Position numbers and translations under genes: made by a program | The notes under the pieces: model-generated | Told to the model about the DNA's origin: nothing | Databases searched by the model: none | The model's input: the letters and a program-made list of their open reading frames with translations, nothing else | Shown here: positions 27,434-36,056 of the stretch, piece by piece | Numbering within the stretch: position 1 is the first letter of the stretch | How the letters are laid out: every line of letters starts with the position of its first letter | Origin: an uncultured Lentisphaeria bacterium | GTDB taxonomy: Bacteria > Verrucomicrobiota > Lentisphaeria > Victivallales > Victivallaceae | Assembly (NCBI GenBank): GCA_903863035.1 | Contig: CAIPAT010000428.1 | Coordinates: 1 to 64,000, forward strand | Reading direction: 5' to 3' | DNA length: 64,000 nucleotides

Positions 27434-29307
27434 TATTTATCACTGCAATCATCGTTATCTTTTTTGTATAATCTGGTTAAATGCACTTGGAGCAAGGCGA
27501 TTTCCGCTGGTGTGACGCCGTCGATCCGGCCGGCCTGGGCAAGAGTGGATGGTGTTACTTTCTTCAATTTCAGGCGCGATTCATTGCGTAAGCCGTTGAT
27601 GGAATCGTAATTATAATCTTCCGGAATTCGCCAGTTCTCCAGTCTCTGCAATTTGACAATCGAAGAATTTTCACGTTCCAGATAACCCTCATAATGTGCT
27701 TGTACAATCAATTGGCGAAAAACTTTCTTGCCGGTATCAGTTCTCAAATCCAGTCCGATTTCTCCGAGATTGAACGGTATAACTGCTGCTGCGGTATAAA
27801 GGCCTTTGAATTGCTTCAACATATCCCAGACGGTTTTGCCCTGAATACGCAAGGTTTTTACGGCGATCTCACATTTTTCGTAAAGAGACTGGTATGCTTT
27901 GAAACTGCGGTATTTATCTTCCGGCAAAATGCCGTTTTTATAGGCAAATTCACAAAGCCGCATATCGGAATTATCCTGGCGCAGCCGCAGTCTGTATTCG
28001 GCGCGGCTGGTGAACAGACGGTATGGTTCGACAATTTCTTTCGTAACCAAGTCATCAATCATTACGCCAATGTACGAAGAATCCCGCGCCAGTTCGACTG
28101 GTTCCAGGCCGAGCGCCGTACGGGCGGCATTCATGCCGGCAACGAGCCCTTGTCCGGCAGCCTCTTCATAACCGCTGGTGCCGTTAACCTGGCCGGCGGT
28201 AAAAAGATTCGGCCATTTCTTTACACTTAATGCACGGGTAAGTTGATCAGGGAACACAAAATCGTATTCAATAGCATAAGCATACCGGGAAATCTCAGCA
28301 TTTTCCATGCCTGGAATTGAATTTATCAATTGTATCTGTACTTCAGGCGGCAGACTGGTAGAAATGCCGTTGATGTAGTATTCATCGGTAAATTCGCCTT
28401 CCGGCTCCAGATAGAGCAGGTGGCGTTCATGGTGCGGGAAACGGACAACTTTATCCTCGAACGACGGACAATAGCGGGTGCCGATGCCTTTAATCTTACC
28501 TTGGTACATCGGCGACAGGTGCAGATTATTCCGGATGATTTCGGCAGTATTGGCGGTGGAATAAACCATCCAGCAGTTCATATTCCGCTTTTCTGCATGA
28601 GGCAGATAGTCGGCAGGAGCGAAATAGCTGAATTGCTCATCAACTTCATCCGACGCTTGAAATTCCATTTTCGAAAAATCAATAGTTTTAGCCAGGATGC
28701 GGGGAGGTGTGCCGGTCTTCAACCGCCCGAGCCGGATGCCGAGTTGCTCGCGGATAGCTTCTGACAAACTGACGGATGGGGGGTCGCCGGCTCGTCCGCC
28801 GGGAAAACTGTTCATTCCGTAATGAAGGGTGCCGGAAAGAAAAGTTCCGGTAGAAATAACTACGGTACTGGCATAAAATTTGTCGTCAAAATCAGTTTCT
28901 ACCCCAAGCAGTCTGCCGTTCTCGACGATGAACCCTTTGACCATTGCCTGCTTGACTGACAGGTTGGGCTGGCGTTCCAGTACCAGTTTCATGGCTCGTT
29001 GATAACAAACTTTGTCGCACTGGGAACGCGGCGACCAGACCGCCGGGCCTTTCGCCGAGTTCAGCATCCTGAATTGGATAGAGGCAGCGTCAGTAACCAT
29101 CCCCTGCGCTCCTCCGAGGGCGTCAATCTCCCTTACCACCTGGCCTTTGGCAATGCCGCCGACTGCCGGATTGCAGCTCATTTGCGCAATGTGGTCCATA
29201 TTTGCCGTAATAATCAGGGTAACCGCGCCCGCTCTGGCGGAAGCCAGCGCGGCTTCACATCCGGCATGGCCGGCCCCGATTACAATTACATCAAATTCTT
29301 TTTTCAT
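27433..29307 (-). CDS. mnmG: tRNA uridine-5-carboxymethylaminomethyl modification enzyme MnmG (GidA)
   Basis: A 624-residue FAD protein that, with MnmE, builds the cmnm5 group at U34 of several tRNAs. The N-terminal dinucleotide fold is VIVIGAGHAGCEAALASARAG (shown by GAGHAGCEAA, 12-21). CNPAVGGIAKGQVVREIDA, GRLKTGTPPRI and TAGQVNGTSGYEEAAGQG are family signatures. The C-terminal helical domain is complete. No mnmE is nearby. The UUG-anticodon tRNA-Gln at 45797 is a plausible substrate type. The stop overlaps the start of an oppC-like gene. Confidence 0.96.
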   Translation of the reverse strand: MKKEFDVIVIGAGHAGCEAALASARAGAVTLIITANMDHIAQMSCNPAVGGIAKGQVVREIDALGGAQGMVTDAASIQFRMLNSAKGPAVWSPRSQCDKVCYQRAMKLVLERQPNLSVKQAMVKGFIVENGRLLGVETDFDDKFYASTVVISTGTFLSGTLHYGMNSFPGGRAGDPPSVSLSEAIREQLGIRLGRLKTGTPPRILAKTIDFSKMEFQASDEVDEQFSYFAPADYLPHAEKRNMNCWMVYSTANTAEIIRNNLHLSPMYQGKIKGIGTRYCPSFEDKVVRFPHHERHLLYLEPEGEFTDEYYINGISTSLPPEVQIQLINSIPGMENAEISRYAYAIEYDFVFPDQLTRALSVKKWPNLFTAGQVNGTSGYEEAAGQGLVAGMNAARTALGLEPVELARDSSYIGVMIDDLVTKEIVEPYRLFTSRAEYRLRLRQDNSDMRLCEFAYKNGILPEDKYRSFKAYQSLYEKCEIAVKTLRIQGKTVWDMLKQFKGLYTAAAVIPFNLGEIGLDLRTDTGKKVFRQLIVQAHYEGYLERENSSIVKLQRLENWRIPEDYNYDSINGLRNESRLKLKKVTPSTLAQAGRIDGVTPAEIALLQVHLTRLYKKDNDDCSDK

Positions 29308-29472
29308 AAAATAAAACCATTAATTATTCAGATAAAATCAGCAAAACATAATAAAGATTCTTTTCTGTTCAAATCAAATTTTTAAGGATAAAATGGAAAG
29401 TAATTTGCCTTATTTTTATAAGTGAAGTATTCTTTCATATATATATATTATAATAAAATAGGCTGAATTAAG

Positions 29473-30624
29473 ATGCAGGATTTTGAAGTATGCATACCGA
29501 TCCCGCTGCAAATCGTCCTTGACGATGTCGGCTGGTGGTCTGGAGCAGATGATTCACAGCAAAACGGGCCGTATAGGACAGGAATCAAACGCAGACATGT
29601 ACCAGCGGACTATCTGGCTATTGCCGAACTGGGTAGACGGCTCGACATGCGGCCGCAGGCGGCGATGATACTTTGTGAATGGGATCGCAAAAATATTCTC
29701 AAGAAAGTGCCGTCAGCGACCTGGATGGGGAAAAACTGGGATAACAGTGTAAATATTGGACCGCAATTGGATGAAGCCGCTGAAATAATCCGTTCCAACA
29801 GCAAGCATTTTGAAATTACGCTTCATGGACTCGGTCATGAATTCTGGCATAAAGATGGGACTTTCAGCAGGGCGGAATGGGCGGATGAAGCAGGACTCCG
29901 GTCGGAAGAGGAAATTAAGCTTCACCTGGATTATTTTTGCCGGATTATGGAAATGAACGGGCTTGGCGGATTTCCGAAATCATTTGTGCCGTGCGCTTTT
30001 AAATATGTCTTCGGTGGAGATAATATTCTTACCCGCCTGCTTAGAGAATCCGGAATTGAATATGTTTCAACCAGTTTTGGCTGTATGAAAACATTTGAGA
30101 CTCCGCAATTTAAACTATTTGGAAGAGATGATTCGCTGTTTGTGGCTGACCGCGGTAATGAACCGGGAGTTGCCTGGTATGCGATAGGCGGTGATGCCCC
30201 TGAAAAAATGATTGAAGGCTGCATCTGCGGACTGCACTGGCCGAATATTCTGCATGAAAATCCTAAGCGAAACCTGGAGGTAGTTGAGCGCTGGGTTAAA
30301 TACTTTAAAGATAACAATAAAGTTTTTACGAAAATACTGGCGCGGGATACTTTTCATCATCGGTCCCAGCTGGCGTATTGCAATTTAACGGATTTGCAGG
30401 TGAATTGTCAAACGTTGATTTTAGATTTCAGCAGATTCTTCAAACTTTTCGACCATCATTTTCACGAAGGAATGACGCTGCGGATTAAAAATCACAAAGT
30501 CAACGCAATTTCTTCCAGTGATGCCCGGCTTACGGTTCAAAAAAACGAGGATTATAATTTTACCGCAATTAATATAATTTTCGACGATTGCCGGCAGCAC
30601 CAGGTAAAAATAACATTGAAATAA
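29473..30624 (+). CDS. Putative polysaccharide-deacetylase-fold protein
   Basis: A 383-residue protein without signal peptide or membrane segments. An early IVLDDVGWWSGAD (14-26) gives an Asp pair like the NodB-type motif. ITLHGLGHEFW (about 117-127) could supply the two His metal ligands. FVPCAFKYVFGGDNILTRLL and GIEYVSTSFG fit later strands of such a barrel. The last 80 residues look like a beta-rich appended domain. It is distantly reminiscent of the product at 18269. The start ATG has a weak ribosome site. It is divergent from mnmG and may be separate from the recD2 operon, which starts 89 bp later. Confidence 0.5.
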   Translation: MQDFEVCIPIPLQIVLDDVGWWSGADDSQQNGPYRTGIKRRHVPADYLAIAELGRRLDMRPQAAMILCEWDRKNILKKVPSATWMGKNWDNSVNIGPQLDEAAEIIRSNSKHFEITLHGLGHEFWHKDGTFSRAEWADEAGLRSEEEIKLHLDYFCRIMEMNGLGGFPKSFVPCAFKYVFGGDNILTRLLRESGIEYVSTSFGCMKTFETPQFKLFGRDDSLFVADRGNEPGVAWYAIGGDAPEKMIEGCICGLHWPNILHENPKRNLEVVERWVKYFKDNNKVFTKILARDTFHHRSQLAYCNLTDLQVNCQTLILDFSRFFKLFDHHFHEGMTLRIKNHKVNAISSSDARLTVQKNEDYNFTAINIIFDDCRQHQVKITLK

Positions 30625-30713
30625 AACTTCGGTTTAACGGTCAGGCAATTGATTTTTGTGCTTGCCGGAAATAATGTATTTCCGCACAAGAAATAAAGAT
30701 GAAAGAGGAATCA

Positions 30714-32915
30714 ATGGACATTTTCGCCGAAAAAAGCAATTCCGGACCTTTGACCGAGCAGATTTTGCGCGGGGAAATTGATCGTATTGTTTATGAAAAT
30801 GAAGATAATTCCTACATGGTGATGAAGATCCGTGACGCGCAGGGGGTGGAGCATACAGCCATTGGAAATGTTTCCGGCGCTTATCCGGGACACAATATTG
30901 AAGTTGTCGGGCATTGGGAGCAGCATCAGGAATACGGACGGCAGTTGCGGATTGAAAACTTTAAATTTGTGCTGCCTTCAACTCGCGAAGGCATTGTTAA
31001 ATATCTTTCTTCAGGTATAATTCCCGGCATTGGCCCTAAGTTGGCGGAATGTATAGTCAGCCATTTCGGGGATAAAACGCTGGAAGTTTTGAGTCGCTAT
31101 TCCGCACGGTTGAAAGAAATACCCGGCGTCGGCAAAAAAAGAATCGAAATGATCCGTGAAGCCTGGCAAAAGCAGGCTTCACGGAGCGATATATTTATTT
31201 TTATGCAAAGCATCGGGATAACTATGGCGTACTGCCGGAGGTTGTATAAACAGTACGGCGATGCTACTGCAGAGGTGATCAAGACCAATCCCTACCGGCT
31301 GGCCGACGAGATTGACGGTATTGGTTTTATCATGTCTGACCGGATTGCCGCTTCACTTGGTATCGAAAAGAATGATGTCGAACGGCTGGCGGCCGGAGCG
31401 TTTTATACTATGAACCAATTAATTCAAGCAGGACACTGCTGCTATCCGGAACCTGATTTTATCAAGATTTCCGCTGAAACATTGAGTGTCAGTGAAGCTG
31501 AAGCCCGGCTGGGAGTAGCGCGGGCAATCGAAAAGAAACAAATGGTTATAGCCACTGCGCCGGACGGTTCCAGCATGATATACTCGACGATGTTATACAA
31601 TGCGGAAAGGGAATTACCCAGGCATATTGCCGCATTGACCAAAGTATCCCGGCATCGCGGGGAGTTGATATTGAAAGTTCCATCGCGTCCTGACCTAAAA
31701 CTAAGCAATGAGCAACTGACGGCAGTCGAACAGGCCGGACATTCCGCGCTTAATATCATTACAGGCGGACCCGGCGTGGGTAAAACCACTGTTGTCGGGG
31801 AAATTGTCCGCCGGGCAGTTGCCGCCAATCTTAAAGTTTTTCTTGCTGCGCCAACCGGCCGGGCAGCTAAAAAAATGTCAGAAGCAACCAATTTCCCTTC
31901 CAGGACGATTCACCGTCTGCTCAAATGGGAGCCGGTGGAAAAGACTTTTGTTTACGGGCTGAATTATAAACTGCCGTGCGATGTTTTAATTGTGGATGAA
32001 GTTTCGATGCTGGATATTCAACTGGCACTCTGTTTATTCCGTGCTATAAAACCGGGAACCACTGTAATTATGGTCGGCGATTCTGACCAGTTGCCGTCTG
32101 TCGGGCCGGGACAGGTACTGCACAGTTTTCTGAATTGCGGTTTATTTGCAGTGACCCATTTGTCAAAGATATTCCGTCAGGGAGCTGGAAGTCAGATTAT
32201 CACGAATGCGCATAATGTCAATCGCGGCTTGATGCCGGAACTGGAAAACCATCAGAAAGACGTTCTCGGTGATTTTTACTGGATTGAACAGGATGACCCG
32301 GAGAAAACGGTTGAACTTATAGTGAAAATGACCAAAGAGCGCATTCCTGAACGTTTTGGACTGAATCCGGTCAATGATATTCAGATATTAACGCCGATGA
32401 ACCGTGGCACCTGCGGTACGGCTGCAATCAATGAAATCATGCAGAAAGAACTGAATCCCGGCAGTAAACCCCAGTTCAAAGCTGGAGAGCGAACGTTCAA
32501 AGCCGGAGACAAAGTCATGCAGACCAGCAATAATTACGATAAGAATGTTTTTAACGGCGATATGGGACGCATTACGAAAATTGACATGCACGAAAACCGT
32601 TTCTCAGTGATTTATGACTCAATTCGTCTGGTTGAATATGATTTTTTTGAAGCGGACCAGTTGACGTTGTCCTACGCGATAACCGTGCATAAGTCGCAGG
32701 GCAGCGAGTTTCCGGCGGTAATTATTCCGCTGCTGACCCAGCATTATATGATGCTGCAAAGAAATTTATTGTACACCGCGATGACCCGCGCCCGGCAATT
32801 ACTGGTGCTGATAGGTAGCCGCAAAGCCGTGGCGATGGCGGTGAAAAACAGCCGGGTTGAACCGCGCTTTACTTTACTGACAGATTATTTGAGGGAAATT
32901 GCTGCGAGAAAATAG
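30714..32915 (+). CDS. recD2: RecD2-type ATP-dependent DNA helicase
   Basis: A 733-residue superfamily 1B 5'-3' helicase of the RecD2 (YrrC) type. The long N-terminal region has an OB-like segment (EIDRIVYENEDNSYMVMKI) and helix-hairpin-helix repeats (IPGIGPKLAECIV, IPGVGKKRIEMI). Walker A is GGPGVGKTTVV near 350, Walker B DVLIVDEVSML, and the late motif is LSYAITVHKSQGSEF. No recB or recC is nearby, as expected for RecD2. The ATG at 30714 has AGAGGA at 6 bp and is preferred over 30699. It is the first gene of a run extending to 39891. Confidence 0.93.
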   Translation: MDIFAEKSNSGPLTEQILRGEIDRIVYENEDNSYMVMKIRDAQGVEHTAIGNVSGAYPGHNIEVVGHWEQHQEYGRQLRIENFKFVLPSTREGIVKYLSSGIIPGIGPKLAECIVSHFGDKTLEVLSRYSARLKEIPGVGKKRIEMIREAWQKQASRSDIFIFMQSIGITMAYCRRLYKQYGDATAEVIKTNPYRLADEIDGIGFIMSDRIAASLGIEKNDVERLAAGAFYTMNQLIQAGHCCYPEPDFIKISAETLSVSEAEARLGVARAIEKKQMVIATAPDGSSMIYSTMLYNAERELPRHIAALTKVSRHRGELILKVPSRPDLKLSNEQLTAVEQAGHSALNIITGGPGVGKTTVVGEIVRRAVAANLKVFLAAPTGRAAKKMSEATNFPSRTIHRLLKWEPVEKTFVYGLNYKLPCDVLIVDEVSMLDIQLALCLFRAIKPGTTVIMVGDSDQLPSVGPGQVLHSFLNCGLFAVTHLSKIFRQGAGSQIITNAHNVNRGLMPELENHQKDVLGDFYWIEQDDPEKTVELIVKMTKERIPERFGLNPVNDIQILTPMNRGTCGTAAINEIMQKELNPGSKPQFKAGERTFKAGDKVMQTSNNYDKNVFNGDMGRITKIDMHENRFSVIYDSIRLVEYDFFEADQLTLSYAITVHKSQGSEFPAVIIPLLTQHYMMLQRNLLYTAMTRARQLLVLIGSRKAVAMAVKNSRVEPRFTLLTDYLREIAARK

Positions 32916-32947
32916 CGGCGTAAGTTTTTTATGGAAAGATGAAAAAT

Positions 32948-33838
32948 ATGCTGAAAGAAAATATAAATTTACAGACGCCGGTAAAAATTCTGGTATCTCC
33001 GTTTTCTGGATTTACGGCGGCAAGCATTGTCTGCGGAATTGGGTCGTGCTTCGCGGAAAACCTGTTGTCCCTGCTGTATGACTGCGGTTTTAAGGGTATG
33101 CAGAATCCATGCGGTACCGTTTATAATGCAGTATCGCTAACGGAACCCATTGTTCGCATAGCGGAAAATAGATTCTATTCAGCTGATGATTTTTTTGAAT
33201 ACGGCAGGTCATGGCACGGTTGGGAGCATCATGGAGCATTTTCAGCCGGAACATTAGAAATAGCATTGGATAAGGCGAATTCAGAGTTGTCGGGATTCAG
33301 TGAAGCATTAAAGAAGGCTGATTTGTTTGTCGCCACGCCGTCGTCCTCAGTTGTGTATGTTTACAACGGGACAGGCAAAATTACCGCTAATTGCCATAAA
33401 GTTCCCGGCAGTGAATTCACCCGCCGGTTATTGAGTGTGGAAGAAAATCTTGCTGCCTTGCGTCTGATGACAGCGAAAATGTGTGAAATTAATCCGGCAT
33501 GCAAAATAATATTAACTTTATCGCCGGTCCGGCATTACCCCGGAGAACTGATTTTGAATTCAAGAAGCAAAGCTCATCTGCTGACGGCAATTCACGCCTG
33601 TATTGAAGATTTTTCTCAAATATGTTGCTATTTCCCGGCGTATGAAATTGTTATGGACGAATTACGGGACTATCGTTTTTATAAGGAAGACATGCTGCAT
33701 CCGGCAGAGCCGGCGGTACGGATGATTTGCAGTCGCTTTATCAGGACATTTTTCAATGGTAAAGCTATCGGACATATTCAAGAGGAATTAAAACAAATCA
33801 GGTTGAAACGTCATATTGCACTGCACAAGGATAATTAA
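32948..33838 (+). CDS. GSCFA domain protein
   Basis: A 296-residue protein with the family-naming motif GIGSCFAENL at the N-terminus and the rest of the GSCFA pattern: NPCGTVYNAVSL, SWHGWEHHGAFS, ADLFVATPSSSVVY, PACKIILTLSPVRH, and a late DMLHPAEPAV with Asp and His. The family is thought to be SGNH-hydrolase-like (Ser, Asp, His), but no reaction is established. Start: ATG 32948 has GGAAAG at 9 bp; ATG 32939 is directly against it and less likely. Spacing to recD2 is 32 bp. Confidence 0.82.
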   Translation: MLKENINLQTPVKILVSPFSGFTAASIVCGIGSCFAENLLSLLYDCGFKGMQNPCGTVYNAVSLTEPIVRIAENRFYSADDFFEYGRSWHGWEHHGAFSAGTLEIALDKANSELSGFSEALKKADLFVATPSSSVVYVYNGTGKITANCHKVPGSEFTRRLLSVEENLAALRLMTAKMCEINPACKIILTLSPVRHYPGELILNSRSKAHLLTAIHACIEDFSQICCYFPAYEIVMDELRDYRFYKEDMLHPAEPAVRMICSRFIRTFFNGKAIGHIQEELKQIRLKRHIALHKDN

Positions 33839-33896
33839 TCTCCTGTGCATAAAATTAAATTATTGTTTTGAATTGATACTCGCAGGAAAAGAAGTA

Positions 33897-36056
33897 ATGA
33901 AGGCAAAAATATTCAGTTTGAGATTTAAGATTCTGGCAGCACTCTCGCTGCTGACTGGAATTACTTTTTTTATGGTTTCCCACTTGACGATTGAACAGAT
34001 GAAACAATTAGGTAAATATTCCGTTGACGCCTGTTCCACTCTGGGGAAAAGCGTTGTTCTTGACAGTAAAAATGCGCTGATGGAACAGTCGCGGGAAGAA
34101 TTGCAATCACTGGTATTATCACAGGCGCAGCTTATAGACATTCGATTGAAACGGGTAGCCGGCGAAATTAATCTGGTGGCCAATTTATGTTCGCGTTATC
34201 TGGAATCCACCCAGAAGAAACAGGACGACTTGTCCATATATTTCTCAATAGAAAGGCCGGCCAATCCGAATGATTATGCCAGTTACTATTTATCAGACGG
34301 GGTTAATCAGGAGTCGGTAATGGACGAGTTAAAATGTCTTGGCCGGCTTCAGCCGATATTGAAATTTGTCAACTCTAATAATCCGGGTAGCCATATTATC
34401 TATATAGGGACTCCGAGCGGGATATTTATTTCATCACCATGGACTCTTCAACCGGTCGGCTATGATCCGCGCTTGCGTATCTGGTATCAGAGCGCGTCAA
34501 AAAGTCACGAGGCAGTATGGGTCGGTCCATACATTTCCAGTACTGAAAATAAATTGATTCTTACCTGTGCCAAAGCAGCCAGAGACAAAGACGGCAGAGT
34601 TATTTCCGTCTGTGCCATTGATGTCGAAGTGAGCTCTGTAATTAAAAATCTGATAAGCACCCAACTGGAACCGCAGGGCAAGGTATTTATATTGGATCAC
34701 GAAGGCAATGTGCTTGTCCGCAGGGAACTCAGTGAGACAGGATACTCATGGGATAATGAGTATAAGAAGGAAAATCTGTTAAAATCGCCGCATACTGGCA
34801 TCAGCAGTTTAGCGCGAAAAATGACTGATGGAAACCGCGGTTGTGATGACATGACAATTCCCGGCGAACCGGTACATTTTGTAGCATATTATCCGATAAC
34901 AGCAGCAGGATGGAGTATTGGAATTGCCATCCCCAGGAATGTGATTATTGCAGCGGCGCTGAACACTGAGCAGATAATTCAGCAGGATACGCTTAAACAA
35001 AGTTCCTTTATTAATAATTATATCGAAAGCAGCAGAATAGTTTACATTTCTCTGGGTTTTCTTATTCTGCTGCTGATTCTAAGCACCGGGGTGTATTTGT
35101 CTGCGAAGATAGCAGCGCCGATTCTTTTTCTAAAAAAACAGGCGGAGGAAATCGGCCGCGGCAATCTCGACTTGAAAATTGAGTTGAAAACCGGAGATGA
35201 ACTGGAACATCTGGCTGATACATTCAACCTGATGACTGATGATTTGAAGAAATACATTGCCAGTCTGGAAGAGACTATTCATTCCCGTGAAAAAATTGAA
35301 CGGGAGCTGGCGGTGTCCCGGGAAATCCAGGCCTCGCTGCTGCCGATGCCCTGGCAGGAGCAGTCCGACAGTTCCTCAGTCATTGATATACAAGCAATGA
35401 TGGAGCCGGCAAAAGAAATCGGCGGGGATTTTTATGATTATTTCATGGTTAATGAAACGATATTGTTTTTCTGCATTGGCGACGTTTCCAGTAAAGGCAT
35501 TCCCGCGGCATTGTTTATGGCAATGACTAAAACCCTGCTGGCTCATGAAGCGGAATTCAGCCTTTCCCCGATAAAAGTGCTGTTTAACGTCAACAATGTG
35601 CTGGAAAAAGACAATGATGCCAGTATGTTCGCCACGGTATTCTGCGGTTTTCTGGATACAGTAACCGGAACCGTCAATTTCAGTAACGGCGGACATAATC
35701 ATCCGCTGTTCTGCCGGAAGGATGGCAATTTCGAATTCATCCATACCGCCAACGGCATTGCCATCGGGCCGTCCCAAATGAAGGAAAATGTTTGGCAGTT
35801 GGAAAGCCTGCAAATGAATCCGGGAGACAGGTTGTTTTTTTATTCAGACGGTGTATCTGAAGCCTTGAATGAATCAAGGCAGGCTTTCGGAAAAGAAAAA
35901 CTGCTGGAAGCTCTTAATTCTCATAAAGCAGATTCAAGCAGTAAATTTATACCCTGCATACGCGATGAAATCAGCAGTTATGCCGGACAGGAACTGCAAT
36001 CCGATGATATTGCCATGTTATATTTAAGCTATTACGGAACAAAGGCCAATGAGTAA
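33897..36056 (+). CDS. Membrane receptor with dCache-like sensor, HAMP and RsbU/SpoIIE phosphatase domain (copy 1)
   Basis: A 719-residue signalling protein. A first helix (about 11-29) is followed by a periplasmic sensor of about 350 residues. GYDPRLRIWYQSASKSHEAVW and VWVGPYISS are typical of dCache domains. A second helix (about 380-402) leads to HAMP (ISAKIAAPILF, FNLMTDDLKKY) and a short coiled coil. The PP2C-like SpoIIE domain carries metal Asp residues (GGDFYDY, GDVSSKGIPAALFMA, and a late SDDIAML). It should dephosphorylate an anti-sigma-factor antagonist; no such partner is in the window. AGGAAAAGAAG precedes the ATG at 33897. The end overlaps the next copy by 8 bp. Confidence 0.88.
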   Translation: MKAKIFSLRFKILAALSLLTGITFFMVSHLTIEQMKQLGKYSVDACSTLGKSVVLDSKNALMEQSREELQSLVLSQAQLIDIRLKRVAGEINLVANLCSRYLESTQKKQDDLSIYFSIERPANPNDYASYYLSDGVNQESVMDELKCLGRLQPILKFVNSNNPGSHIIYIGTPSGIFISSPWTLQPVGYDPRLRIWYQSASKSHEAVWVGPYISSTENKLILTCAKAARDKDGRVISVCAIDVEVSSVIKNLISTQLEPQGKVFILDHEGNVLVRRELSETGYSWDNEYKKENLLKSPHTGISSLARKMTDGNRGCDDMTIPGEPVHFVAYYPITAAGWSIGIAIPRNVIIAAALNTEQIIQQDTLKQSSFINNYIESSRIVYISLGFLILLLILSTGVYLSAKIAAPILFLKKQAEEIGRGNLDLKIELKTGDELEHLADTFNLMTDDLKKYIASLEETIHSREKIERELAVSREIQASLLPMPWQEQSDSSSVIDIQAMMEPAKEIGGDFYDYFMVNETILFFCIGDVSSKGIPAALFMAMTKTLLAHEAEFSLSPIKVLFNVNNVLEKDNDASMFATVFCGFLDTVTGTVNFSNGGHNHPLFCRKDGNFEFIHTANGIAIGPSQMKENVWQLESLQMNPGDRLFFYSDGVSEALNESRQAFGKEKLLEALNSHKADSSSKFIPCIRDEISSYAGQELQSDDIAMLYLSYYGTKANE

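Noticed and set aside
27694-28230. 178-codon plus-strand frame inside mnmG
   Set aside because: Antisense to conserved MnmG coding sequence with no ribosome site or family motif.
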